Shown here: one piece after another, positions 46,460-55,936 of the stretch
Numbering within the stretch: the stretch's first letter is position 1
Layout of the letters: every line of letters begins with the position of its first letter
DNA from: Burkholderiales bacterium
GTDB taxonomy: Bacteria; Pseudomonadota; Gammaproteobacteria; Burkholderiales; Nitrosomonadaceae
Direction of reading: 5' to 3'
Assembly (NCBI GenBank): GCA_024235755.1
Contig: JACKLV010000006.1
Coordinates: 90,290 to 154,289, forward strand
Length of the DNA: 64,000 bases
Position numbers and translations under genes: made by a program
The notes under the pieces: generated by a model
Told to the model about the DNA's origin: nothing
Databases searched by the model: none
What the model saw: only the letters and a program-made list of their open reading frames with translations

Positions 46460-49313
46460 TTATGCAGACAGGTATCGCGGTTCGGAAAGCGCATTCCGAA
46501 CCGCGGCGTGATTTTTTCTGACGTACGCCGCCAGTTCATCCGCCGGCAGAGGACGGCTGTATATGTAACCTTGAATCAACTCGCAATTGCATTGAGTCAG
46601 AAAATCGAGTTGCGCCTGAATTTCGACGCCTTCGGCAACGATTCTTTTATTAAGCGCATGCGCCATTGCGGCAATAGTCGCGGCGATGGTGCCGCCTTCG
46701 CCGTTTTCCTGAATTTTACGCACAAACGACATGTCGATCTTGATCGTATCGAATGGCAATTGCTCCAGATACGACATCGATGAATAGCCCGTGCCAAAAT
46801 CGTCAATAGACAATTGCACGCCGAGGTTCTTGAGTTTTTCCAGCATGGCCATCACCACCTGGGTATCGTCCATTAATACGCTCTCGGTAATTTCGAGTTC
46901 CAGACAATGCGGCGGCAGTTGATTGACTTCAAGCACATGTTCGACCAACTGAAAAAAATCGGGCTGCTGAAACTGTTTGACCGAAACGTTCACCGCAATA
47001 TAGTCCAACTGAATTCCATCATTCAGCCATTGGCGAAATTGCGTGCAGGCATTCTTTAATATGATGCGACCGACATCGACAATCAAGCTGGTGTTTTCGG
47101 CTATCGGTATGAAAACGCCTGGGGACACAAAACCCCGTTCAGGATGATTCCAGCGCACCAGTGTTTCAACACCCTGCACCAATCCGGATTTGGCTCAACC
47201 TGCGGCTGGTAATACAAAACGAATTGGCCCTCAACAATAGCATTCCGCAATTCACGTTCAATGGCGGCGCGTTTGTTGACTTCCGCATTCATGTTTTCTT
47301 CAAAGAAAATATACCGGTTGCCGCCTTTTTCCTTGGCGCGATACATGGCGATATCGGCGTTACGCATCAGGTCGGCAATCGTCTCGCCATCCTGTGGATA
47401 AATAGCAATACCGATACTGGCGGCCAGCACATTTTTCTGTTGTTGAAAATAAAGGTTCGTTCAGAACGGCAATGATTTTCTCGGCGACAGACTGCGCGGC
47501 CTGTTCCGAATCCAGCTCACTAATGATAATGGCAAATTCGTCTCCACCGAGCCGCGCCACCGTGTCGCCTTGGTAAACGCAACCATGCAACCGCTCTCCG
47601 GCCTCACGCAACAATTCATCGCCAATCGAATGCCCGTAGCTGTCATTGACCATTTTAAACCGGTCCAAATCGATATACAGCACGGCCAACCTGCGTTCAT
47701 TACGCTGATTCTGCGCGATTTCCTTTGCAATTGCTCCATAAAAAGAAAACGGTTCGGCAATTCCGTCAGCGCATCGATACGCGCCTGCCGGAGCAGTAGT
47801 TCTTCCCGGTTTTTGGTGAACAACGCAACGGCCACTCTGTCGGCAAAGTCATGGATTCGCTGCGCATCTTTTTGATCCCAGTTTGGCGGCGTTCTGAAGC
47901 CCAGCGAAATATAGCCGACCATTTGATCTTTCCAGTTCAACGGCAAAATAAATAAGCGGTTCAGACGCTTCAAAGCAGGTTCAATTTTCTGATTTAGCTC
48001 GAGCTGATCGATAGTCTGACGGTCAATCCAGACGCCTTTGGAACCAACCTGCAGCAATTGATGCATATGGCTTGAAATATCGTAATCCAGCGTGCGGATG
48101 TGTTTTTGTTTCAGATCCAGCAGGTGCAAAACCGCTTTCTCGGGCGCGTCCTGATCAAATACAGAAACCGCCGAAAAATCCGCCCTGATCATGCCGTATA
48201 AATGCGCCAGCACATACCGCACAATTTTGTCGATATTGAGTCCGGACAGTATTTCCCGGTCAATCAGCGACAACGCGGTCATTGTTTTAAATTGCACGCC
48301 CAATTGCGCGGTCATTTTATTGAAGGAAGCCGCCAGTTCGCCAAATTCGTCGGCACTGATCACATCCACCTGCGTGGCGAAATCGCGGTTGCCGAGCCTG
48401 CGCGTCCCTCGATCAGTTTTTCCAGCGGCACCAGAACGCGCCGGATCTGAATCATGCTGAACAACAGAATGACCAGCACCGAAAGAATGACACTGCCCCA
48501 AAATATGGTCCTGAATCGGGCCATATTGTCCAGTGCGTCCGCTTCAGGCTGTATTGCTGCAACCAGCCAGCGCGGCGTGAGAAAATGCGGTTCGAGAAAT
48601 ATTTCCTGGTAATTGGCGATATACCGGATATCGCCTTCATCCCAGTGATATTCGCCTTTAGTCCGATGCGCAATCTGTTTTAACGGTTGCGCGACATTGA
48701 CGGCTTCCGGCTTGTTCGCGCAAAACAGCACCGCGTACTGTTCATTCGTCACGCACAACCCGATATCCAGCGGTAATGATTCGGGATCGCCCCAGAGATA
48801 ATCCGGCTTGATCTGCGCGATCAAGATACCTTTTTCCAATGCTTCGGCATTCAACGCAGTCATTAACACTATGTTGTTTCCAGCGCCCTTCGATTGTGTC
48901 ATCAAAACAGTTCTGCCTGATGCAAGATGCTTTAACGCCGCTGCATTCAAAGACTCAATCGCCTGCGGCTCGCCCAGCAGCTTCTTTGTACTGCCATCAG
49001 ACCGTAACAGGGTCAGGCTGCGAATTCTCTGAATCAACTGAATGTCCGCTTCAAACGTGTCAGATCCATTGATAAGCTTTGTCACGGCATCCTGCAGCAC
49101 TTGTTCGGCAAGCAGTAACCGTTCGTATATCACTTTGTTATAGCTGTTGCTGGCTGCGGCCAATTGATGATGCGCTTTTTTCAGCAGCATATCATTGGAT
49201 TCCGAATAAGACAGATACGCCAGAAAAGAAACCGGGATGAATGTCGACAAAACAAAAAACATCAACATGCGGCGAGCAACTTTACTGTGAAAGATTTTCT
49301 TCTCTGGCTTCAT
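46460..49313 (-). pseudogene. Sensor GGDEF-EAL protein broken by four single-base frameshifts
   Basis: Read in the right frames this is one c-di-GMP enzyme gene of about 950 codons: membrane helix, periplasmic sensor, second helix (near 48500), HAMP, GAF-like domain, GGDEF (RLGGDEFAI) and EAL (ETLVRWNHPERG, LELEITESV, DDFGTGYSS). The frame breaks at about 48404-48408 (GGG), 47719-47721 (AAA), 47446-47449 (TTTT) and 47188-47190 (AAA), minus-strand bases. Three look like single deletions, one a single insertion, all in short homopolymers. Protein between breaks is well kept, so the loss is recent or reflects sequence error. Confidence 0.85.
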
Positions 49314-49321
49314 AATGCGGT

Positions 49322-49861
49322 TTAGTAATCCGACGCACGCCCGATAAAACGGCCGTTATTCGCCCGGACAATATCGTCTCGACTGGCTTTCGCGGTTAAC
49401 GGCGACACACTCGCGCCGTCTTTGCCCATACTGTAAAGATCGAAATCCGAATTGATCGGCACCAGATTATGGTCTTTACGCGCTTTACCGACATTAACGT
49501 CTTTACCCTTACCTTTTCCATTTCCATTCCCGTCTTTAGATGCGGTCAAGTTTAGGTACTGGTAAGGATTATCCCAAGGATCAAGCATCGCATCCATACC
49601 GATAACGGCTAATGAATCAGGGTATTGATCTCCATTGCTCATACCATAGATCGTGATACTTTTTGAAATCGCGCCAATGTCCCGAATTGCCTGTGCAACC
49701 CGTACACGTTCGACATAGTCGCTGTAAATCGGCCCGGCAATCGTGGCGAGAACACCGATTATCGCCAAAACGACAAGCAGTTCGATCAGAGCAAAGCCTT
49801 CTAGCAGCCTACCGGTGCTGACAGAACGCAGTCTTATGTCATTATTTACTAATATTTTCAA
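49322..49861 (-). CDS. Type IV pilin/GspG-like pseudopilin
   Basis: A 179-residue prepilin with a processing site G-FALIE (Gly22, then Phe, with the conserved Glu at +5), followed by the hydrophobic helix LLVVLAIIGVLATIAGPIYSDYV. The C-terminal part has the GspG-like DPWDNPYQY motif and a Lys/Gly/Asn-rich insert (DGNGNGKGKGKD). The start is TTG at 49861 with no good ribosome-binding site, and the 22-residue leader is longer than usual. It is 8 bases from the broken GGDEF-EAL gene. No pilus or T2SS genes are nearby, so whether it acts in either is open. Confidence 0.78.
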   Translation of the reverse strand: MKILVNNDIRLRSVSTGRLLEGFALIELLVVLAIIGVLATIAGPIYSDYVERVRVAQAIRDIGAISKSITIYGMSNGDQYPDSLAVIGMDAMLDPWDNPYQYLNLTASKDGNGNGKGKGKDVNVGKARKDHNLVPINSDFDLYSMGKDGASVSPLTAKASRDDIVRANNGRFIGRASDY

Positions 49862-49911
49862 TTTCAGAACAGACCACAGTTTATTTATCAGAGCCTTATA
49901 TAAAGCACATT

Positions 49912-49974
49912 GTTCGCACTGTTCGCACTGTTCGCACTGTTCGCACTGTTCGCACTGTTCGCACTGTTCGCACT
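49912..49974. repeat. 7 x 9-bp tandem repeat upstream of the pseudopilin gene
   Basis: Unit GTTCGCACT repeated seven times without a mismatch, 50 bases upstream of the pseudopilin start. The unit is not palindromic. Perfect units point to recent slippage, so copy number may vary between strains. Confidence 0.95.
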
Positions 49975-50010
49975 GGCAAAAAGTATAAAGCCGTACGGAT
50001 CAAAACCACC

Positions 50011-50060
50011 ATTCATCCTAAGACGAAGCGCTTCATAACCTATCAACACATAGGATGAAT
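50011..50060. repeat. Nested inverted repeats
   Basis: ATTCATCCTA (50011-50020) and TAGGATGAAT (50051-50060) are perfect 10-base inverted arms, 30 bases apart. Inside lies the palindrome GAAGCGCTTC (50025-50034). The rest of the 49.98-50.45 kb gap shows no gene. Confidence 0.55.
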
Positions 50061-50453
50061 ATAACGGAAAGTTAACGAACTAATGAAGAAGAATTCAAAG
50101 CCGCTGTAAAATTATTGATATCAATGCCAACACTCTGTTTTATTATTATTTCTTCTGTATTCCAAATAAAATTTTTTTATAATCATAAACAAAATTCACG
50201 ATATCGATGCCGAGAAAACATGGTCTAATTATCCCTTTTTAATTGAATGGATAAACCGCAACCTTTTCAGCAAAAATCATCAATAAGCACGCGCACTATG
50301 AAAAAAATGATGCTTGTCTGTAAACAGCTGCTTTAGAATTCAGAGAATCTACCGCCATTCGGATCACTTGGATTTTCATACAACTTCATGGATACTTTCC
50401 GGCTCAATGGCATCTAATCTGTCAGTATTGAAAAAATTCGACCATTACGGGCA

Positions 50454-52856
50454 ATGAGAAGACCTTCACAATTTTTCCGTTACACGATCGCAGCACTCGC
50501 GAGTTGCAGTCTGTTGCTCATACTCTCTGTGTGGCTGCTGATTCTCGGCAGCCTGCCGCACTATGAAGGCAAAGCAATTTTTTCTGAGCTTTCCGCAGCG
50601 GTGACGATCGAGCGTGACGCCCTTGGCAGCGTGACGATTAGCGGTCAAAACAGGCATGACCTGGCCGGCGCACTTGGCTTTGTGCACGCACAGGAACGTT
50701 TTTTTGAAATGGATTTAATGCGGCGGCAAGCCGCTGGCGAACTGGCAGACATTTTCGGCAAGGCCGCATTACCACTGGACATGGAAATCCGGCAATACCG
50801 CATGCGCGCACGCGCCCGGGAATTTCTGGAACAATTGCCGCCGGATCAACAGGCACTACTGCAGGCCTACCGCACTGGCGTCAATAAAGGTCTTAATGCC
50901 CTGACCGTGCGTCCCTACCCTTATTTGCTAACGCGCACGCAACCCGTGCAATGGGTTGAAGAAGACAGCCTGCTGGTTATTTTTTCCATGTTTGTCACGC
51001 TCAACGACCCAATCAACAAGCGCGAACTCGGTTTGTCAGCCATGCATGCGGCGCTGCCGGACGCTTTGTACCAGTTTTTAACCGCAGGCGGTGGCTCATG
51101 GGATACGCCGTTAACTGGAAACCCGCTGGAGTGGCCTCCTATACCGTCCGTCGAGGACTTCAATCTCAGAAAAAAAGATGTCCCGGCGCTGACGAATGGG
51201 ATTGAGTTCGATGAATCCATACCCGGCAGCAATAACTTCGCGGTTGCGGGAAATCTGGCTGTCATGACCAACGGTGCAGCATTGGTAGCTAACGATATGC
51301 ATTTGACGTTACGCGTGCCGAATTTGTGGTTTCGCACGCGGCTGATCACTCTCGATAAACATGCGCCCAAAGCCCACCCGCGTTCCGATATCATCGGCAT
51401 CACATTGCCAGGTTTACCTGCGATTGTTCTCGGCTCCAACCGTCATATCGCCTGGAGTTTCACCAACAGCTATGGCGATTTTATCGACTGGGTGCGTGTT
51501 ACGCTGGATCCTGATGATAAATCGCGTTATCTCGGCGCTTCGGGCTGGCAACCTATCCGGCGTTATCAGGAAACCATTGATATCCGCAATGCACCTGCAA
51601 AAGAAATTACGGTGCACGAAACCGAGTGGGGGCCAATCGTCACACGTGATCATGACGGCGTTCCGCTGGCAATGGTCTGGACAGCTTTGCAACCTGGCGC
51701 CATTAATCTTGATCTGATCAAGCTGGAAAATGCACACAATGTTAACGACGCGGCGCAGATCGCACAACGCGCCGGCATGCCGCCACAGAATTTTATTGTC
51801 GGCGACAAGCACGGCAACATCCTCTGGACAATTGCCGGGCGCATACCGCTACGTAGCGGCGACTTTGACCCCCGTCTGCCTGCCGACTGGTCGAATCCAG
51901 CAACGGGATGGCGAGGCTGGTTGAGTCCCGCCGACTATCCGCTGATTAGCAACCCGGAATCCGGCCGTTTATGGACGGCCAATACGCGCACAGTTGCTAT
52001 CGATCAACTGGCAATACTCGGTGACGGCGGCTACGATCTGGGCGCCCGGTCCAGACAAATACGCGACAGCATTTTCGCGCACGATCGTTTTTCCGCCAGC
52101 GATTTACTTTCGATCCAGCTGGATCACCGCGCCATACTCTATGTGCGCTGGCATGCGTTGCTGATGGAAACGTTAAATCATCCTGGAAATAGCGGATTGT
52201 ACACGCAGGTGAAAAATATTCTGAGAAACTGGAACGGTCATGCGGCAGTGGATTCGGTTGCTTACAGAATTGTTCGCGGCTTCCGCCAGGAAGTCATTAA
52301 AACCCTGTTGAATGCCTATACGGCAGACGTCCAAAAGCGTCACCCTTCGTTCCAATTGCCGCGCCTGAGCCAAATCGAACATGCCGTCTGGCGGCTCATT
52401 GAAGAGCAGCCCCTGCACATGCTGCCCCAGTCCCATGACAGTTGGGATGAATTGATTTTCTCATGTATGCAGCAGGTTATCGCTAATCTGCAAAAACAGT
52501 CAGACGATATCACTGCACGCACATGGGGCGAAAAGAATGCGGCACACATCAGGCATCCGCTGAGTCAACACCTGCCTGAATGGATCGCTAAATGGCTTGA
52601 CATGCCGAATGATCCGCTACCCGGCGACATGCATATGCCGCGGATTCAGACACCGAACTTTGGCGCATCCCAGCGTTCGGTCGTCGCACCGGGAAACGAG
52701 GAAGCCGGATTTTTCGATATGCCCGGAGGCCAAAGTGGACATCCGCTATCGCCTTATTATGGCAGCGGCCATGCCAGCTGGGTATCGGACAAGCCAACAC
52801 CCTTTATGCCGGGAAACACAGAAAAAATTCTTACACTAGTTCCCTCTGCGGACTGA
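50454..52856 (+). CDS. Penicillin acylase family amidase
   Basis: An Ntn hydrolase, 800 residues, made as a precursor that cuts itself into two chains. It has an N-terminal membrane or signal segment (residues 11-33). The alpha part has VTIERDALGSVTI and FVHAQERFFEMDLMRRQAAGEL; the beta chain starts at Ser259 in PGSNNFAVAG, the nucleophile. Later DNHNVNDAAQ-like and YGSGHASWVSD segments fit the family. It may deacylate homoserine lactones or other amides; substrate not shown by sequence. Upstream is only repeat DNA, and no partner gene is near. Confidence 0.87.
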   Translation: MRRPSQFFRYTIAALASCSLLLILSVWLLILGSLPHYEGKAIFSELSAAVTIERDALGSVTISGQNRHDLAGALGFVHAQERFFEMDLMRRQAAGELADIFGKAALPLDMEIRQYRMRARAREFLEQLPPDQQALLQAYRTGVNKGLNALTVRPYPYLLTRTQPVQWVEEDSLLVIFSMFVTLNDPINKRELGLSAMHAALPDALYQFLTAGGGSWDTPLTGNPLEWPPIPSVEDFNLRKKDVPALTNGIEFDESIPGSNNFAVAGNLAVMTNGAALVANDMHLTLRVPNLWFRTRLITLDKHAPKAHPRSDIIGITLPGLPAIVLGSNRHIAWSFTNSYGDFIDWVRVTLDPDDKSRYLGASGWQPIRRYQETIDIRNAPAKEITVHETEWGPIVTRDHDGVPLAMVWTALQPGAINLDLIKLENAHNVNDAAQIAQRAGMPPQNFIVGDKHGNILWTIAGRIPLRSGDFDPRLPADWSNPATGWRGWLSPADYPLISNPESGRLWTANTRTVAIDQLAILGDGGYDLGARSRQIRDSIFAHDRFSASDLLSIQLDHRAILYVRWHALLMETLNHPGNSGLYTQVKNILRNWNGHAAVDSVAYRIVRGFRQEVIKTLLNAYTADVQKRHPSFQLPRLSQIEHAVWRLIEEQPLHMLPQSHDSWDELIFSCMQQVIANLQKQSDDITARTWGEKNAAHIRHPLSQHLPEWIAKWLDMPNDPLPGDMHMPRIQTPNFGASQRSVVAPGNEEAGFFDMPGGQSGHPLSPYYGSGHASWVSDKPTPFMPGNTEKILTLVPSAD

Positions 52857-52940
52857 ATCATTAAAAAATTGACACAACCAATAATGATGTCATTACAATT
52901 TCAGGCATAACGGCTTACACGTTAACTCGGTGCATTGACT

Positions 52941-52964
52941 CCGTATTCCGTCATTCGAATACGG
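52941..52964. repeat. Perfect 8-bp inverted repeat upstream of the decarboxylase
   Basis: CCGTATTC (52941-52948) and GAATACGG (52957-52964). It follows the acylase gene and precedes the decarboxylase promoter by about 80 bases; without a T-run it is a weak terminator, so an operator is equally possible. Confidence 0.4.
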
Positions 52965-53047
52965 AAAAATTTGGACTATTTCGAGTAAATCAGGCGTGCC
53001 GATGAACTTTATATTATGTAGGCTGTCAAGCAAACATAAAAAAAAGC

Positions 53048-53075
53048 TTGATTTCAAAAAAATGCGGATTATAAT
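53048..53075 (+). promoter_or_regulatory. Sigma-70-type promoter of the decarboxylase gene
   Basis: TTGATT (53048-53053) and a perfect TATAAT (53070-53075), 16 bases apart. The predicted transcript start near 53082 leaves about 115 bases of 5' leader that contains the short ORF. Confidence 0.6.
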
Positions 53076-53108
53076 GCGGCACTTTTCGGTAACAACTAGA
53101 GGAAAATC

Positions 53109-53174
53109 ATGATTACAGAACATAGTACTTTTATCTCTATCGAATCAACATCCATTCATATCCCTGTTACGTAG
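53109..53174 (+). CDS. 21-codon leader ORF upstream of the decarboxylase
   Basis: ATG at 53109, after GAGGAAAA, to TAG at 53174: MITEHSTFISIESTSIHIPVT. It lies between promoter and decarboxylase gene, 22 bases before the latter. Polyamine genes in other bacteria use such leader peptides (speFL), but this sequence is not similar to speFL. Rich in Ser, Ile and Thr. Whether it is translated is unknown. Confidence 0.4.
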   Translation: MITEHSTFISIESTSIHIPVT

Positions 53175-53196
53175 CTTTCTTGGAAGGAAAATACTC

Positions 53197-54378
53197 ATGC
53201 TCATACCTATCTCTCCCGCTGCATTTCAGCAGCAAGCCCAACCTGAAGTACTGTTCGACACCCACCCCGAAGTAAGCCTGGATTTTAACCATGTGCGAGA
53301 AAGACTGTCTCACGGTTACGATAAACCATTTTTACTTATCGATTTGAATATTGTTCGACAGAAAGCACGACGCTTTCAAGCCGCCATGCCCCGCGTCCGA
53401 CCACATTACGCAGTCAAGGCAAATCCCGACCGACGCGTTTTACAAGCGCTCATCGAAGAAGGCGCCGGCTTTGAAATCGCTTCCATTGCCGAACTTGATC
53501 TATTGCTTGAACTGGGCGTTCCCGCAGCAGAAATTTTTTATAGTAATCCAATGAAATCCCGAGCATATCTGAATTATGCTGCCAGCAAGGGAGTTGAATG
53601 GTATGTCATTGACAGTGTTGAAGAATTACAAAAAATTGTCAGCGTAAAAGCTGACGCAAAACTGTATCTGCGCATCGATACACCGAATATCGGCAGCGAT
53701 TGGCCGCTGGCGGGAAAATTTGGAACGCATCTGGCCGATATTACACAAATCATTCAGGAAGCTGCCAGACTGAAAGCCGACCTTGCCGGCGTCACCTTCC
53801 ATGTCGGTTCACAGTGCCGCAACCCCCAAAACTGGCGCGTCGGTATCGAAAGAGCCGTCAATGTATTCAATGAAATGCGGCAGGCTGGCCTAGATCCCCG
53901 TTTACTGAATATTGGCGGCGGCTATCCGGTGCGCCATCTAAAACCGATCCCATCCATCGAAGTCATCGCTGCTGTCGTCAACGAAGCAATCGCTGAATTA
54001 CCTGAGCATATTCAGATCATCGCAGAACCCGGCCGTTATCTGGTCTCTGATTCTGCTTATTTTGTCTGTCAGGTCGTCGGCACAGCAACGCGCAATGAGA
54101 AACGTTGGATGTATTGGGATGCAGGGATGTTCGGTGGCATGATTGAAGTCACCGAAGGTCTTAATTACGAAATTTTGACCGATCGCTCAGGAAATTGCGT
54201 GCCCTGGTCTATTGCAGGGCCCACATGTGATTCGGTGGATATTCTGATGCGCGATGTTATGCTGCCAGCCGACATCCGGGAAGGAGACATAATCTACGTT
54301 CCCAATACCGGCGCATATACGACTGCCTATGCGAGTAATTTCAACGGGTTTCCATTGCCCGATGTATACGTGGTTTAA
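53197..54378 (+). CDS. Ornithine/lysine decarboxylase (alanine-racemase fold, ODC type)
   Basis: PLP enzyme producing putrescine or cadaverine, 393 residues. PLP lysine is Lys74 in YAVKANP; the HVGSQC segment, GGGYPV near residue 247, AEPGRYLV near 277 and the catalytic GPTCDSVD (Cys344) are all present. This is the eukaryotic-like ODC family, not the prokaryotic SpeC type. Substrate preference between ornithine and lysine cannot be read off. Start is ATG 53197 after GGAAGGAAAA. Confidence 0.92.
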   Translation: MLIPISPAAFQQQAQPEVLFDTHPEVSLDFNHVRERLSHGYDKPFLLIDLNIVRQKARRFQAAMPRVRPHYAVKANPDRRVLQALIEEGAGFEIASIAELDLLLELGVPAAEIFYSNPMKSRAYLNYAASKGVEWYVIDSVEELQKIVSVKADAKLYLRIDTPNIGSDWPLAGKFGTHLADITQIIQEAARLKADLAGVTFHVGSQCRNPQNWRVGIERAVNVFNEMRQAGLDPRLLNIGGGYPVRHLKPIPSIEVIAAVVNEAIAELPEHIQIIAEPGRYLVSDSAYFVCQVVGTATRNEKRWMYWDAGMFGGMIEVTEGLNYEILTDRSGNCVPWSIAGPTCDSVDILMRDVMLPADIREGDIIYVPNTGAYTTAYASNFNGFPLPDVYVV

Positions 54379-54413
54379 CAGGACATAAAATCCATCAACC
54401 ATCAGCTCCAGTT

Positions 54414-54450
54414 CGGCGAAGCAGTCATGGTCTGATTGCTTCGCCGTTTT
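54414..54450 (+). terminator. Intrinsic terminator after the decarboxylase gene
   Basis: A perfect 10-bp GC-rich stem (CGGCGAAGCA with TGCTTCGCCG) with a 13-base loop, followed by TTTT. It lies between the convergent decarboxylase and folA genes. Confidence 0.8.
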
Positions 54451-54466
54451 CATCATATTCAGCTTA

Positions 54467-55000
54467 TCAGAAAGACTGGCTGTCTTTTTTTCGTTCCAGA
54501 ATCACGAAATGATATTCCAGTGGCGCCTCATGTTCTGTGCTACCCGATGAAAAGTGTTGTTCGCGCGACAGCTCATACCACTCGCCACGGTCAAATTCAG
54601 GAAAATAAGTATCTCCATCAAAATCTCGCTGAATCTCGGTGAGATACATACGTTGGGATAACGCCACGGCTTGCCGATAGAGTTCCGCACCACCGATTAT
54701 GAAGCGCTCACAATCCTCTGCGTACAAACTGTCCACATTCAGCGCCTCTTCCAATGAATGAACAACTGTGGCGCCTGTGACGCGGAAATCCACCTGTTTA
54801 GTCACGATAATGTTCGTTCGTCCGGGTAATGGCCGGCCAATGGATTCGTAGGTTTTTCGACCCATGACGATGGCATGCCCCATTGTCAGCGACTTGAAGT
54901 GCTTCAGGTCCGTCGGCAAATGCCATGGCAGTGCGTTATGCCTTCCTATGACACCGTTCTTCGCGACCGCTGCCAGTATTGACAAGCAGGGAACTGTCAT
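54467..55000 (-). CDS. folA: Dihydrofolate reductase
   Basis: Reduces dihydrofolate with NADPH, 177 residues. Family landmarks are AAVAKNGVIGRHNALPWHLPTDLKHFK (catalytic acidic residue Asp27 in PTDLKHF), MGRKTYESIGRPLPGR, and IIGGAELY near residue 103. It overlaps thyA by 4 bases, so the folate pair is co-translated. Confidence 0.96.
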   Translation of the reverse strand: MTVPCLSILAAVAKNGVIGRHNALPWHLPTDLKHFKSLTMGHAIVMGRKTYESIGRPLPGRTNIIVTKQVDFRVTGATVVHSLEEALNVDSLYAEDCERFIIGGAELYRQAVALSQRMYLTEIQRDFDGDTYFPEFDRGEWYELSREQHFSSGSTEHEAPLEYHFVILERKKDSQSF

Positions 55001-55791
55001 ACTGCAACAGGCGCCTTGATTGGCGGGTGAGGATGATAATTCTTCAGTGTAAAATCCGCATAGCTAAAATCGAAAATGTCGGTAACACCCGGATTCAATT
55101 GCATCTCGGGTAATGTTTTCGGTTCGCGGCTTAACTGTTCATGCGCCTGTTCGAGATGATTGAGATAGAGGTGCGCGTCCCCGAATGTATGCACAAACTC
55201 GCCTGCCTGTAACCTGCACACCTGAGCAATCATCATCGTCAGCAATGCGTAAGAAGCGATATTAAACGGTACGCCCAGAAAAACATCCGCACTTCTTTGA
55301 TAAAGCTGGCATGACAGCCTCCCGTTCGCCACATAAAACTGAAACATTGCATGACAGGGCGGCAAATGCATGTTTTCGAGATCGCCGACATTCCATGCCG
55401 AAACTATCATACGCCTCGAATCGGGCGTGCGCCTGATTTGATCGATGACCTGCTGGATCTGATCGATAATCTGTCCATCCGGCCCTGCCCAGGCACGCCA
55501 CTGACGCCCATAAATTGGCCCCAGATCACCATTTTCATCGGCCCATTCATTCCAAATGGATACCCCATGCGCTTTCAAATAACGAATATTGGTATCGCCT
55601 TTTAAAAACCATAACAATTCATGGATAATGGATTTCAAATGACATTGCTTGGTAGTAACCAGCGGAAAACCGTCATGTAAATCAAAACGCATTTGATAAC
55701 CGAATACTGAAAGCGTCCCGGTGCCTGTTCGGTCGGTTTTTTTATGGCCATGCGCCAAAATATGGCGCATCAGTTGGAGGTATTGCTGCAT
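54997..55791 (-). CDS. thyA: Thymidylate synthase
   Basis: Methylates dUMP to dTMP using methylene-tetrahydrofolate, which folA then recycles. From ATG 55791 the protein has 264 residues, exactly the E. coli ThyA length. DRTGTGTLSVFGYQMRFDL at residue 21, the catalytic Cys in LPPCHAMFQFYV (near 146), QRSADVFLGVPFNIASYALL and the C-terminal HPPIKAPVAV are intact. An ATG six codons upstream is less likely. Confidence 0.96.
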   Translation of the reverse strand: MQQYLQLMRHILAHGHKKTDRTGTGTLSVFGYQMRFDLHDGFPLVTTKQCHLKSIIHELLWFLKGDTNIRYLKAHGVSIWNEWADENGDLGPIYGRQWRAWAGPDGQIIDQIQQVIDQIRRTPDSRRMIVSAWNVGDLENMHLPPCHAMFQFYVANGRLSCQLYQRSADVFLGVPFNIASYALLTMMIAQVCRLQAGEFVHTFGDAHLYLNHLEQAHEQLSREPKTLPEMQLNPGVTDIFDFSYADFTLKNYHPHPPIKAPVAV

Positions 55792-55886
55792 ACACTTAAC
55801 AGTAATCAATCAATTTATCGGACATAGCTGTACAGCGCGGTCAAATTACAGACATATCATATCAAGCATACTATAATAACATTTTT

Positions 55887-55900
55887 GATTACCGGTAATC
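55887..55900. promoter_or_regulatory. Perfect 14-bp palindrome, putative operator 1
   Basis: GATTACCGGTAATC, fully self-complementary. Shares the TTACCGGTAA core with the second site 38 bases away, centre to centre. Confidence 0.55.
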
Positions 55901-55926
55901 TGGGGATGTGGCTACATGACCGTTCA

Positions 55927-55936
55927 TTACCGGTAA
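55927..55936. promoter_or_regulatory. Palindrome, putative operator 2
   Basis: TTACCGGTAA, identical to the core of the first site. Repetition at a fixed distance supports a dimeric regulator binding both. The regulator is unknown; no regulator gene is adjacent. Confidence 0.5.

Noticed and set aside
49912..49974. CRISPR array
   Set aside because: Units are 9 bases with no spacers; a simple tandem repeat.
49743..49988. Open frame with repeated Ser-His-Cys
   Set aside because: Arises only from translating the 9-bp tandem repeat in one frame; antisense to the pseudopilin gene and no start signal.
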